DNA from: Pelargonium x hortorum
Lineage: Eukaryota; Streptophyta; Magnoliopsida; Geraniales; Geraniaceae
Assembly: GCA_036897525.1 (NCBI GenBank)
Contig: JAYMTJ010000004.1
Location: 156,076 to 220,075, forward strand
DNA: 64,000 nt
Direction: 5' to 3'
Of the stretch, positions 49,801 to 62,496 are shown piece after piece (position 1 is the first letter of the stretch; the number at the start of each line of letters is the position of its first letter). Position numbers and translations under genes: made by a program. The notes below the pieces were generated by a model. The model saw only the letters and a program-made list of their open reading frames with translations, ran no database searches and had not been told where the DNA came from.

Positions 49801-52354
49801 TACCAAGTATTTAATACTCGAACTTGCCTGAGATTACCTTTTGTTGAAGCTTCAAAATCCCCCTCCAATATCAGTGAAAATAGATAAAATTTAAGGGAGA
49901 CACCTCTTTATTTACTAGCCCTTTGCTACCTATAAACCGAATTGAAAAAAGGAAAACTTCTGCTGCGAAAGACTCACTTAACTTAAGATTTGCTCTCGTA
50001 TTTTTTGAATACTATAAAGGAAAATTGACCGGCTCCTTGAAGAAACCTAGGGTAATTCTCTATATCGAGTAAAACCCTACCAAAATTATGAATAAATAGA
50101 TTTTCTGAGGCCTGGAGACCTTTTATATACCTAGGAAAAACCTAGAATAGCACTATCCTGGGTTTTTGATATCCCATTTGCTAATTAGAAGAAGTGCCCT
50201 GACACCCATATTAATAGTTACTGCTAGTGCTAGTCTAGAAATCCTTATAAAATAAAGGAGCCCAAACAAAAAAGTAAGCACTTTTCTGAGAGGTACACTT
50301 TCCCTCTTTAGAAACGAAGAGTGCCATCTATAATTTAGTAAATCCTGTTTTGCGTAAACCTTAAGAATTTTCAGGGAATGCTTTATTACGACTAGAGGGC
50401 CTAGTTTTAACGAGTTTAACCCTTTTTGTAAGGAAGCGGGTGCTTTTTTTTTTCTAATTAAAAATGCATTTCTAACAAAAACGCCCAGAAAGAAACTTTA
50501 GCACCAAGAATCTACAACAAGACACCCTAAACTTTATCGTTTCTATAAAAAATATGTATATATATTCCTTACAAATATTCTCCAATTAAGGAGCTCCATA
50601 ACTTACCAATAACGGGAGCCATTATAAAAAGCCTGTGAACACTCTCCTTACACTAAGTTTAATACATAACAAAGAGCAGGATTCATAAGAAGGGGTTGCA
50701 ACTAGTAAGACAGAGAGTGTAGCTCTTAGGGAAGATATAGGTATCAGGAAACAAGGTATGCAGATGATTCAGAGTGAGAAAACAAGTAGGAATAAGAGTC
50801 TAGCTCTGAATAAGGTTAAAGCATTCAAGGAATAAAAGTAAACTTTAACTGAATAGTACTGCTAAGAGAGTTTGGCTACAAAAGTGAGAAAATCACTTAT
50901 ATGAAGAAGTCAACTACCTGTGATCTAAATTAAAAAAGTGAATCTAAGTATTCTCTGAAGCAGTTTTTAGGACGGCACAGGAGACTTTTTAACCAGTCCC
51001 AACTCGTAAAAAAAGACTATCAGCAAATTAAAGTATACCGTTCGATCCGAATAGCAAGCAAAAGGAAAGTTTAAACGAGTACTCCCAAGCTAGGAATGTA
51101 TCAACAAAAGTAGTTTGACTTGAATGCGAAACAAATTTAGGATTTCATATAACTAACACTCGGCACTCCGGTCAAAGCTGCAACTAATGAAAGTGTTTCT
51201 AATACCTCTCGAACGAAAAGGACCTTCTTAAAGCTTAAAGATTTCAGAGTCCGAGCAAGCAGAAATTTCTTAAGTCTAAAAAAGAGAACTTATTCCAAAA
51301 AGGCTCCAAATAGGGGCATGCTAGAATTAAGACTTTCTTGCTGCTATGGATTCTACTAGTCTAGTCAACCTGATAAAAAAAAATGACTAGGACTAAAATA
51401 TCACAGATTTTTATGCCCCTACCTTGTATACTTGTTGAAACAAAGTCACAGGAACTTAGCATATTCCTAAAAACTGTACTCGCTTACAAAACTCTAAAAT
51501 CAGTACGTACCTTTTAAGGTGTTTGTTTTTGTACATTTAAGTCTTTTATAGCTGTTATTAAGTTTTTTTTTAGAATTCCTTAACTGCTATTCTAAATCGA
51601 CTAAACTTTTCCTTACTATTATTACTAGTACTAGGCAAACTTGAGTTTGTTACTTTCCTTATTCATTTTTGGTACTAGGGGAGTACACCAACAAGAAAAA
51701 GCAGACTTTGACTTGACTAGCTTTACTCGAGACTGTGAAATCTTGACTTTAACTTAAGTTCATTCTTTATTTCTTTACTGGACTGGATTATTACCCAGGC
51801 TTTAGTGATTTTAACACCCTAATGCCTTCATTACTATCTGAAATTGGAAACAGAGGCAAGATTTATCTTGTTTACTTAATCCCCTTTTAGCTATTTTACT
51901 AAACTTTTTGGAATAGTATATTACACCCAATATAAAAGGAATCCGGATTAAATAGAACAGTGCCTTAGTTAATACCCTTTTTTGTTAGTTTAGATACCAA
52001 GTTCCTACTCATTTTGTTTCATTTAACTTATTAAATAAGATATCTGGCAAAATCCAGTACTAGACAATTTCAGGTCTTTTTTAGACCCTCTAACTGTCTG
52101 ACCTTTACATTAAAAAAGGGGGTTGGGTTGTACGTAAATAGTTATTGTCCTACACGCGCTTTAGCCCCTCTGCATTATTAATAGAAAATGTGAGCTGAGG
52201 CTTGCTAAAAAGGCCTTTTTATATACCCACCTTTCGCCTACAGTTTTCCCTTTCTTTTTCCACCAGGTCCTTTATTAATTAGAAGCTACTCTTTCTTTTT
52301 TTGTATCGGGGTCCTCCTTAATTACGAGCTTTCTTACTAAAAGAACTCTCGTGT
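46896..52354. other. Non-coding tract, no gene recognised
   Basis: No gene is recognisable and there is no frame of notable length. A T10 run at 50444-50453 follows GGGTGC, the same context as the T-run near 20647. About 50690-50860 resembles in word use the G-rich blocks around the dispersed repeats (GGTATCAGGAA, CAGAGTGAGAAA), but without a long match. Confidence 0.6.
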
Positions 52355-52678
52355 GTGAAGCTTTTACTAGGACATCCGTTTCAGAATTATAGGCATCCCT
52401 ATCTTTCTCTTTTTTTGCCTGCTTTGGATAAATCAATTCTAAAAGGGATCCTTGGTATCAGATTTAGCGCGTCGACTAGTCAAAGGCTTTGCGTGGATGT
52501 GTATAATACTAAATTGTTCTATCATTTGAGCAGGCATACGGAAACCGAAGAGGGGATTCCCAATTCAATTCAAATTGGTTGGAATATAACGAGGGAGTTG
52601 TGCGGCAAATTAACAAGGATATCCATACTATTAAAATCAGCCGAGAATCGTGTGACCCTATACATTTTCGAGGTTTAA
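52355..52678 (+). CDS. Unrecognised 107-codon frame, doubtful
   Basis: The frame starts at GTG and contains no internal Met codon, so it exists as an ORF only if GTG, or a start created by RNA editing, is used. The translation has a short hydrophobic run near residues 13-25, then a mixed polar remainder, and shows no motif I can name. A pyrimidine-rich stretch lies upstream and no ribosome-binding or promoter signal is evident. Its length is what the window should produce by chance. I list it because it is the second-longest open frame, not because I think it is likely to be a gene. Confidence 0.1.
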   Translation: MKLLLGHPFQNYRHPYLSLFLPALDKSILKGILGIRFSASTSQRLCVDVYNTKLFYHLSRHTETEEGIPNSIQIGWNITRELCGKLTRISILLKSAENRVTLYIFEV

Positions 52679-55600
52679 CCGGCTAAGGGGTTTCTCTTTC
52701 ATTTACTGATATATACCTTCCCTTTGCTGAATATTAAGTTTTCTTACGTAGAGAGGTCTTAAGAGTGTTAAGTGTACTCTTTTCTTTGGATTTGCCAACA
52801 TTTTGGGTATCTATGGATATGATCTGGCCCACTTTAATACTTTAATAATAATCAAGGGGTCGGTTTAGGGAAGCATGCTTACAGCTAAGTGCGTAAGAGA
52901 TAAAAAACTTAGTACTTTTGAATTGCTGGACGCGGTAGCTAAAAAGTTAGGAAATAGCCTTAGAATAGGGAAACTTATCTCTAGAGAATATAGTACAGAT
53001 TTTATAGGAAACTTTCTAGCCTTGTTCTATGTTCTTCTAGCTTACTTTACTTAGCCAATTAGTTCGAATTCTTTAAGTTCCTCAGATCGAAGTTCCATGC
53101 GTTTGTACCTTAGCCTGACTCCATAGAAAGAGAGTCTATTTTCATTGTAAGGGTTTCCACTAAATGTACAAGGTTCAAGTCGCAAGAGGCCCTTAGATTT
53201 GTAGGTAAAGAACGCAGGATATTCAAGGGTTAACGCAGGAACTTTACTCGCCTTTATCCGGTCAAAAGTTTTTTAAACGTAACCCTACTTCTAGAATTTC
53301 GCATAGCGCTGGCTACAGTAAACTGTACTTTCATTTAGACGCCCCTGTTTTACTCGATTATAGAAAAAAAACTTTAGCCTTATAATATTTCGCATTCTTT
53401 TCTTGAATTATTAGGGCTCCCACGCTCAGTAATATAGCTCTGGCAAGTTTTGTAGAGTAAATTGAATGCCTCTAAGTCCCCACAAAGTAGACACCCCTCT
53501 GGCATATTTGTCTATTTGAGTTTGTAGACCTTTCTTTTGTGTAACCCTTTTAGGAAACTTCTAGGAGTTTGGGTTTCCTTTATCGGAAGTCCCCACCTTT
53601 ATACTAGAAAAGAGTTCCCCCCCTGTAACCTTATAAACGAGGTAGTAGGGCTTTTACTATAAGGAGGATGCAAACCTAGTAAGATTAATCATACATTATC
53701 CATCCTTACCGACTGCGAACGGAGGGAGGTTTCTGTTTGGAGTAATTAGAGATACACTTACTTACAACATAATACCCATATGCCTTTGTCTTGACTTCTT
53801 ATTAATGTCCTATTCACTTAGCTTGTTTTTCTTTCGTTTCTTATGACTGATTTATGTTAATGACTTACTTTGCCTTAACTTCTTTGTTTATTACCTTTCT
53901 AGGTCCAGGAATTGTAAAAAGGTCAATCTATCGATTAAATGGGTTCTTGTGCCTACTTTGATATAGGGGAATTTCAAGCTATCCGATTCTTCTCTTTCTT
54001 CGTCAGGTATTGCCTAAAGGTTTACTAAACACGCATTTTCTAAGTATATGTGGGGAAGTCTCTATAAGAAAAGGAAAAGTATATACCTGTTTGAGAAGTT
54101 CTTAGAATTCAAGTAGGAAGTGTTTTTACAACTAATGTGGAAAGGTTACTAGGTATGAGTATAGGTTTTACAAGATAATAGACTTTCGAGGATCTTTTTG
54201 CCAGGGAAGCGCTTTTACATACAAAGGAGGGTTTCTTGTATTCCTCAATATTTTCTTGCAAGTACCTTACTTTAGGTATGTCTGGGAAGTTCTCTACTCT
54301 AAAACTAAGCCTAAAGCTAGGAATTTTAGTAAATTAAATAGAATATAAAGAAGGAAAGGTTCAGGAGTATCCATTCCTTGTATTGCTTACTTATTCTGGT
54401 AGTCCTAGGAATATAGAAAGGATGTAACTTCTGTTTCTACTTGAAAAAAGCCTCTAGAAAAGTATAGTATATCCTTATTAATACCTCCCTTCAAAGAAGA
54501 CCTTTGAAGAGTTTAGTATCCTTTACTTTTCATTCCAATGTATAAAGATTGACTTTTTAATCAAGCATACTTATGAAAATCTCTTCTATTTTCTATAAAC
54601 TCCTACAAGGGCGGGTAATTTCTATACGAAAAAGCACACTTAACAAGCAAGCAGGATACATATTTCACAAGATGTCCCCTAGATGCAAAGCAAGAATTCA
54701 TGAATTTATCTTGGCCAGATCCTTTTTTTCTCTTTGTGTTTGAAATGAAATAGGACTCACTTTAGATTAGAAATGAGATACTGGAAGTCCACGTGGTTTA
54801 CGATTTCCTCTTGGATTGTAGCATAGAAAAGGGGTCTTATCTGAAGCAAAGGTAGTTTTCCTTATATTCCTGATCCGGGTTAAAGTAGGAAAGTCATAAG
54901 AGAATTCTTAAATAAAATATGTATTCGATTGCAGATCTAAACAAAGCAATGAAATTTAGGAAAGTGTAGGAGATATGCAAGGGGACTCCTTAGAAAAAAA
55001 AAGTAAGGCTCATATTTTAAATTGTGTAGTTATAGAAAAGATAACCTTACCCTTTTTTGATTTTGATATTTATTTCAAGTTTTCAAAGTTTGACTAACCC
55101 CCTAAATGCCTGACTGACCCTTAGATAGTTTTATAGAGGTTTCTTAGTTTATTAGGCTTAGAAGTGCTGTGGTGTGGGGAACTCTTGTATTGTCTTAGTA
55201 GCTATGTTAATGAATTCGTATAAATATCCTAGCGGAACTCCCTGGAAAACCGTTACGCATTTCCTAATTTATACAGGATCCTGAGGAAATCTCGTACTAA
55301 ATATGAATTTTTTTGTGAATTCTTATTGGTCGATGGTATAAGAGTAAACAGGAGGTTAGTAGTATATAGAGGGTGCTAATACTAAAAGCTGCAGTAATTG
55401 CTAAACCAATATAGGGTAGGGTGGCTTATAAAAACAGGTAATAAATATTGTATGTAAAGCGTGGATTTTTATCCCACGGGACTCTTGAAAAAAACTATAG
55501 GGTAAAGGATTTTTCTCTTGTATTGTATATTACAGGGTCCACTTTCTAATTAACAACTTCTTTCAAATTCTTGACAAGCTTGTAAGCTTCTTAGAGGAAC

Positions 55601-58600
55601 TACAGGTACTCATTATGAAATGAAATGCTTTATCGACCGGATCCTTTTGAAACAGGTCCCAGTATAAAGTACTTAAAAAGGTGGTTATTCTTCTCAAAGT
55701 GATGTTAGAATCCTGAATAAAATGAATTGGATAAAAATGAGTTACAAGACTGCAATGTAGTTATACCAAAGAAGTTTATAAGTATTGAATTTCCTGAGAT
55801 ATAAACGAGTTCTATTACTAGCCGGCGCCAGAGCCCCCTTATGCTCCTAGGATTTTGAGGCTTATTTTGACGAGTTTAGTAGGTATCTTTACACTCCTTT
55901 TGTACCTTACTATACTACAGGGGACTTCTAATATTTGCAGCAGGAGATTCCTAATTATTTATATCCTGGGTATAAGAAAATTTTGAGTGGTATACCTTAT
56001 ACCGTGCTATCCTGTTTTAAGGAATCCCGGTCTTTTGAGTGTCTTTTTAGGTTTCCTGGGGGAGGCCCTCTCTCTAGTGGTATGTATTATCTTGACAAGG
56101 GCAGTATTACTCTTTATATTAAGAATAGGTCTTTTTTTATCCCCTAACCCTAATAGGAAGTTAAAAGAGCTATACTTTTGTGATCGGGAATTTGGTAATA
56201 TAGAGTGCTAGCGAGTCAATCTTGTCATTAACAATTCAAAACCTAAAAGGGAATCTCCTTTTTTTCTACTAGGCAAGTTATTAAACTTTTGTGGGATCCT
56301 AGTATTCTCGTTAAACTAAAAGAAAGAATGAGATTAAAAACTTGTAATAAAACCACTAGACTCCATTTTGTCTGTCCTGAATTATAGGATAAGCGAAAGC
56401 TGAATATAGAGTAATAAATAAGTACTCCTTGAACTCAAGTATAAACAGAATAATAACTTAAGGGAATTTTGCTAAATAGCGCCCTGGTGAGGAGAAAGAA
56501 CTCAGAGTTATACCATCCAACCTTTGCTGGAAAGCGGAGCTAAAAAATATTAGAGCCGAGATAAAGCGAATCTTCCATTATTTAGTACTAGAGTTAAAAG
56601 GGTTTTTACGCCAATTTAATTAAAGAATCTGCTTTTTTTAGTTTGTATTAAAATAAAAGAGAGTTTCTACTAGCATAGTTTTTAGGCCCCTATTTTAATA
56701 AATAAGGGGTACTGCTATGTTTGTTATAAAGGGTTTTCAAGATGAATAATTAAAATATATGAAATACTACATTTTTCTGGGTTAAATAAATGTACAAACT
56801 ACAAGGCTGCTTAACTGGTAAAGGAAGAATTTATACACACTTCGGGGTTCTCTGCTTTAATATGTATTCAAAGAATCTTTAGTTTTGTTTTCTTGCAGGA
56901 TTTCTGGAAAGTCTTTTATTTGAATGAAAGGGAGATTTCTAAGTAGGTCCGTTTAGTAAAGTAAGGAGGTTACCTAGTTTTTTTGTTCCAGGGCTTTATG
57001 AATTGAATGTAAAGGATACCGATTTAATACATAGTTTTTAGGAAGAAATTCATTTTTTCTATTTTGGATTGGGTGGGATTTGATAGTATAGATAAAGCTA
57101 ACGGAAGTGCTTGGTTTCCAGTTTTCCAGCAACTGAAGTCAAGTTTTAGTGAAATCCCGGGTTGTATAATGTAAGTCAGTATACTCAAGTATATGGCCTT
57201 AATCTCCTAAACAAGGGTTGTTTAGTCGGTAAGCGAGATGCATAAAAAAGACTATCTAAGATTCTATCCTCCTCCATGATAAAAGCATAGTACATGAGGG
57301 ATGCTCCTTACCTTAACTAATACAAATAATCTACTCCAAGACTCACTTATACATCCTATACTCTAAAAATACTAATTACTATCTATAACTTATATATTTA
57401 TTAAGGAATACTCTAACTAGAATATCTAATACAAGTACGCTACAAACGACAGGGAACTTGTTAGCATTTCTTCTATTCACTCTAAGGTTTCAGCGCCCTC
57501 CCGTGTCAGTAACGAAAAGGACAAGAAAGAGCTACTTCTCTGTATGTTAAGCAGGAATTCTAAAACATCAGGGCAGTGTGTTTTCCTTAGTAAGGGTTTT
57601 CCAATTCTAAAAAAGAGTACGCAGTATTTAGGAGCACTTTTTTTATACTCCACCTCAAATCACTCTCGGATTAGACTTTATTTAGTTTGCTAATAAATTG
57701 AATTACAGGAACAGTTTAAAACTGATAGGTTTTTTAATTAGTAGATAATCTTTACAGGTAGTAATAAAGTACGGAACAAATCTAATGAATATAGGGGGTT
57801 CTCTTCATGACATTTTCGATAATATGTAATTGGAGTGAGTATCATTCAAATTGAAGGAAGGCCACCTACTAGAAAGGAATCTCACTTATACTTATCGGCT
57901 ATTTTGATATAATACTAGTTCTCTGTAAGCTAATGCAAATGAAAAAAAGTTAGACCAGTACAAGAAAGAGTCTAACTCAATACGGAAATTCTTACCTTTA
58001 ACCTGAACCACATATAAATACGATAAGACTCGGACTGCTGCTGTTACAAGAATTTTAAATTCAAATAAGCTAACTACTACACACTTTTTTAGTAAGAACG
58101 AGGATGTTTAATTAAGTGTTCTTTATATTATTTATTTTATTAGACTTATATGGCTAGAGAGGACGCTCTCTCACATTTCCTTCAGTGCTTCGAGCATACA
58201 TTCTAGAAAAGAAACGGGAGTCAGTTACATTGTGCTTAAATCGGTGTAATATAGCGGGCAAGTGCCGTAGTAACTCTATCCTACATAGAGGATAAAGCAA
58301 GTTTTTAATACTCAAAGTTTAGGAGAGAATCGTGACTTCAAAAAAAACCTAAAAGTTATAGTCTTTTTTTATTTAGAAAGGATTCCTTTATGCTTTATGA
58401 GACAAAGTATTACCCTTGGCTTGGCAGTTCTATACCTACTTGAAAACTAGAACCGAGTTGTAGTAAGCGCCTAGTTTAGAAAAATTTTTAAAAAATAAAC
58501 CAAACCTGTTTCTGGTCCAAAGAGGCCTATATAGAATACCAAAAGATAAGGTTTAAGGAAAGTTAATCAGGAGTAAGTTCCCTCTGGTTAGTGTATTCCT

Positions 58601-61600
58601 CTAAGTACCGTTTACTTTTTTTCTAATGTGAGAGCAATCTTACTTAGTGAATATAACTAGGTAAGCCAATCCTTTCTACAGGTTTTATCTACTTACATTA
58701 GTGAAATATCAGAAGCGCTGTTGCCCTTTGATACCCATTTAAGATATTTCACTTTCCGAGTGTAATGCCCCATTTTGAATTACTCAACTCGACAATATAC
58801 AAGACCAATCATTTTGATACTGGTAGTAAGTGAATAGACTGTCTTTTAAACGAGTAGCTGAATATACTTCTCTGTACCGAACCCCATCCGTAAGATTGAC
58901 TTGACTAGCGAAGGTCTTTTGAAGTTTTCCTAGCTCTCTAGTCCACTATTTTAGAAGTTTCTGGCTTTCAATAAAGGAGTAATACCTATGCAGGAGTTAA
59001 GTTAAATGAAAGGAGTCTTTTTGTGACAAAAGAAGTTACTAAAATCCAGTTCCTGTTATTCTAAGTAAATAAGGTATCCAGCTTTCGGATTTCCGTTTAT
59101 AAGTCGTTAAGTAATTATTAAAAAAAGGGGGGGAGTTCTTCAGTTGCAGATCTAACTAGGGAATCCCGGGGTAAAAGAAAAGCAAGCATAGGGGGCAAAT
59201 ACCAATATTAAGGAATAGAGTCTATGAAAGGGGATCGTATGTCATCTTCTTCCGCTAGAATTAGAATCCTAGGAATCCTATAAGCAAGTTAGTTTCAGAA
59301 AGTGGATAATGACTAAACATCTGAATAAGATACAGGATAAAATAAGTAAGTCCGTAAGAAACTTTAGGCATTTTTTGAAGGGGGGTTCTAGTTCTAAACT
59401 TAGGGAGAAAAATGGCCTAACTAATAAGTGACTAGGGATACCTTAAATAGTATAGTAAGCGTTTGTTTATACCTAAGAAAAAACCCCGAAACCTTGTATG
59501 CTTATGTGCCTTGTAGAAAGAATTGAAAACCTTTGCATCTGAGTATCTAAAAGATCCTTGAGGGAAGAGCAGCACCTAAGTATTGATTTTTTTTGAATTG
59601 CTGGTATTATTGCCTCGGATTGCGTTTCACTTGGCGTAGTTCTAAGGAGCTCCAGTAATGTATAAAAAAAGTAGACTTTGGTGTTTTCATCCAAATATTT
59701 TTCTATTTTTTTATCTCCGAGAATTAGGTTATACCCCCTTGAAAGAGGCCCTCCACAAGATAAATTGGTTAGTTAGGTCGAGTATTTTAATTGTTACTTT
59801 AGAGAGTTGAACACTCGTATATTCATAATCCATTAGACAGAAAATTTCATATATATTTCGAGCCTCGAACTCAACACACTATCCGTTATTCTAAAACACT
59901 GTTTACTGTAGTAGAAAGAAATCTTTAAGTTTTACTGTTCAGTAACTCGACTCGAAGGATCGCACTAAGTGAAATGTCTTTTCTTTCTTTATATTAGTTA
60001 ACAGAAGCCTAAATAAGGGCTAACTATGTACTGACAAAGAAAGAGTCTTAAATGTTAACTTTTTTTTTTCAAGATGCCTTACACTTGTAAACAATTAAAG
60101 TAATTTCGGATAAAGATATGGATATCAGGAACAGCGTCTATCTAACTTTAAATAACTCGGACAAGTAAGAAGGGAAGACTTAGGGGCAATTGCTTTCAAT
60201 TAGTTTTTTTTGAAGCGACTACTCACATAGTATAGTATAAAGAAAAGTAAACTGGAATATTTGTTTGTTACTTTGAATCATTCATTCAATTTAATCCGGT
60301 TCTAATATGTGTTAACCTCTTGTACAGGGATGTTTAAGAGACTTTAACTACCAAAATCGTTGCTAGGAACGAACTGCTATTAAATACATAAGTAAAATCT
60401 ACGTAAAATTACCAAAATCCCATACAATTAGAACCCCTCACAGGACTAAAATCCTGCAAGGTTTCCGAGTAAGAGGAAGAAAAGACTTAATTAAAGTTTT
60501 ATTTATAATCTATAGCAAGGTATTTTCTAATTTCAAACGGAAATCATTTTAGTACAACAAAAGGTAAGGGAGTTTTCTTCGAAAGGACGAAATTAGATAG
60601 AAATATTTAAAGTCTTTGGCGACGTCAGATATAGCTACGGTCTTGAAGTTTTTTTAACATACCGCGATGTACTTTGTCTCTCTGTGGTGAAGTGAAGCAC
60701 TCAATGAATGAGATAGAAATGTAATTTGGGACTAAACCCTGGGATTTATAATGTAATGTAAAAAACATTAGCCAATCGTCTTTTATAAGGATCCTATCTT
60801 GTACACTAGACTTCTAGTCTTAGCTTAGCTATGTAAGTATTAAGTTTCAATTTGTTCTTTCCTTATTTACTAACATTTTTTTGCAGATATACAAAAGGCC
60901 TCCTTACTTATTAGCTCTGTTACTTTTTTCATTAGAGCGCTTTCGAGAATATAGGTTTATAAAATATTGTGGTTACTCTAAGAGTATGAAATGGCTTAAA
61001 CTTAAAGGTGTGGGGATAAAGAGAAGAGAAATATTAGCTATTAGGCGTTAATAGAGCTTTCTCCTTTAGTTTAACTATAGGGTAAAAACACCGGTAAGTC
61101 TATAACGGGAAGGGGACCCTCTATTCTTTTTTAGAACTGAATGTTTAGTTGTTAAGAAGATAGGCACTCCTCAATACTGCATTTTTGATTGCAATGCTCT
61201 GGGAAAAGTATAATTAATTAACTTAGGGGACGCTTACTTAATTTAAGTATGCTTATCTAAAAAAACAGAGTAAATAAAGTACATAACATAATATTGCGTT
61301 TAAAGGAGAGTCCGGTATAACTAGTGAAGGCTAACTAAACAAGGGCCCCTTTAATTTAAACGCAACTCTTGTAAATCCATCTAAATAAAGCACACGACTC
61401 CCCCCTTTTTTAAGAGAGATACTTATAATTTAACCAGAATTTCTTATACTTGGAACCCTCATCTAAGCTAAGACATCTTAGAGATTCTAGCACGAAAATT
61501 GTAGACTACGATAACTGTGCTAACTCAGGGAGCCCTCTACAGAATGACTTCGAACAGCTTCTACCTATCATTTTCGGGCAATAGAAGCACTTAATTAATA

Positions 61601-61869
61601 AAAGGGACTCCTTTGAGAGGCTTGTTAGGAGGTTCAAATAGACAGTAAAGGGTCAAATAGGTTTTTTTTTTCTAGTTACAACTTAGGCTTAACAAATAAA
61701 GGTTTGAAAATAATGACAGAAGTTTTACAGGATACAAGTCCCTTTTATAAGGGGATTCTTGTAGCATAGGCTAGTCCCGGATAGTCCTCAAATTAAGTTA
61801 TCTGTTTGTATAAAGAGGAAGCGCCTTTCGTCAGGGAATTCCTAAGGGTAGGGAATACACAGTCTCTCT
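52679..61869. other. Non-coding tract, no gene recognised
   Basis: No gene is recognisable. CGTAAGAGA at 52892-52900 fits the core of the dicot mitochondrial promoter motif (CRTAAGAGA) but lacks its usual upstream context and a gene to serve. GATTTTGATATTT near 55060 recurs near 37266. Two overlapping short plus-strand frames at 55935-56211 and a minus-strand frame at 59473-59694 are unassigned. A T10 run with flanks TAGG and CTAGTTACA at 61658-61680 repeats the 7452-7472 context. Confidence 0.6.
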
Positions 61870-61990
61870 CTATTGTACTAGCTCGGGTTCCTCCTTCTCT
61901 TCTTACTGAGACTACTATGGCTCTTACTCGTACAGCAGCTATGGTTAGTGCTATTGCTACTGATACCGCTCTAGCTCAGAACGAGTGCTA
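61870..61990 (+). repeat. Low-complexity patch of GCTATTGCT/ACTGATACCG type
   Basis: A quasi-periodic stretch rich in CTACT, GCTAT and CTCTAG-type words, which gives an Ala/Thr/Ser-rich translation where a TTG-started 71-codon frame (61806-62021) crosses it. GCTATTGCT at 61950-61958 and ACTGATACCG at 61959-61968 recur on the minus strand at 6565-6573 and 6603-6612, in a different arrangement. I read it as degenerate microsatellite-like DNA, not a gene. Confidence 0.45.
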
Positions 61991-62425
61991 TGGGTTATGC
62001 TCTGGCTCCTGCTTGGTCTAGGGGATAATAAAGTCCTTAGTCAGAGGCATTAACAAGAAAAAGTCCTGAAAGGAATACAAAGACTGAATAATTAACAAGT
62101 GATGGGTTTCCAGTGCGTGGTATATACTCATGTACTCACCTAATGCCTTAACCTCCCTCGGATGCGCACTCGGTCCGTAACGTAATAGGGATGTACTCGT
62201 TATACTTGTAAGGCGCACTCCTCTTTACTGATAAGCTCAAAAGAACAAGAGGAATTACTCCTTAAAAGTAAGACGCTACAATGAAGAGAGTGACATCCTA
62301 AACTATCCCCTCGAGTCAAGGTAAGCTTGTTCGAACCGGTTAGAACTTTGCTATGTTCCTAGATGAGAAAACTGGTTACTGAAGAGTTCTTCTAAGAAAG
62401 CGGAACTTAGAGTATGCACACTACT
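61991..62425. other. Non-coding spacer, no gene recognised
   Basis: No gene is recognisable. A 66-codon minus-strand frame at 62018-62218 has no recognised product and is within chance length. Confidence 0.55.
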
Positions 62426-62496
62426 AAAAGACTAAGGATTAGAACCAATGACACGAGGATCTTCAGGCTTTTGCTCTACCAACTGAACAACATTAA
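62426..62496 (-). pseudogene. tRNA-Phe(GAA)-like relic
   Basis: On the minus strand this 71-nt string aligns from end to end with organellar/bacterial tRNA-Phe. The D arm TTCAGTTGGTAGAGC is nearly consensus and its GTTC/GAGC stem pairs. The anticodon region CTGAAGA keeps GAA in place, with about 14 of 18 bases of the arm matching plastid trnF. The variable loop GTGTC is identical. The T-loop region reads GGTTCTAATCC. However, only about two of five pairs remain in each of the anticodon and T stems, and the acceptor strands (TTAATGT and GTCTTTT) hardly pair. The gene is therefore almost certainly not functional as it stands. A plastid-derived or native mitochondrial trnF pseudogene fits best. 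A 100-codon plus-strand frame at 62414-62716 runs antisense across it and is probably chance. Confidence 0.6.

Noticed and set aside
52892-52900. CGTAAGAGA, core of the dicot mitochondrial promoter motif
   Set aside because: A nine-base match is expected by chance in 64 kb, its upstream context is absent and no gene follows.
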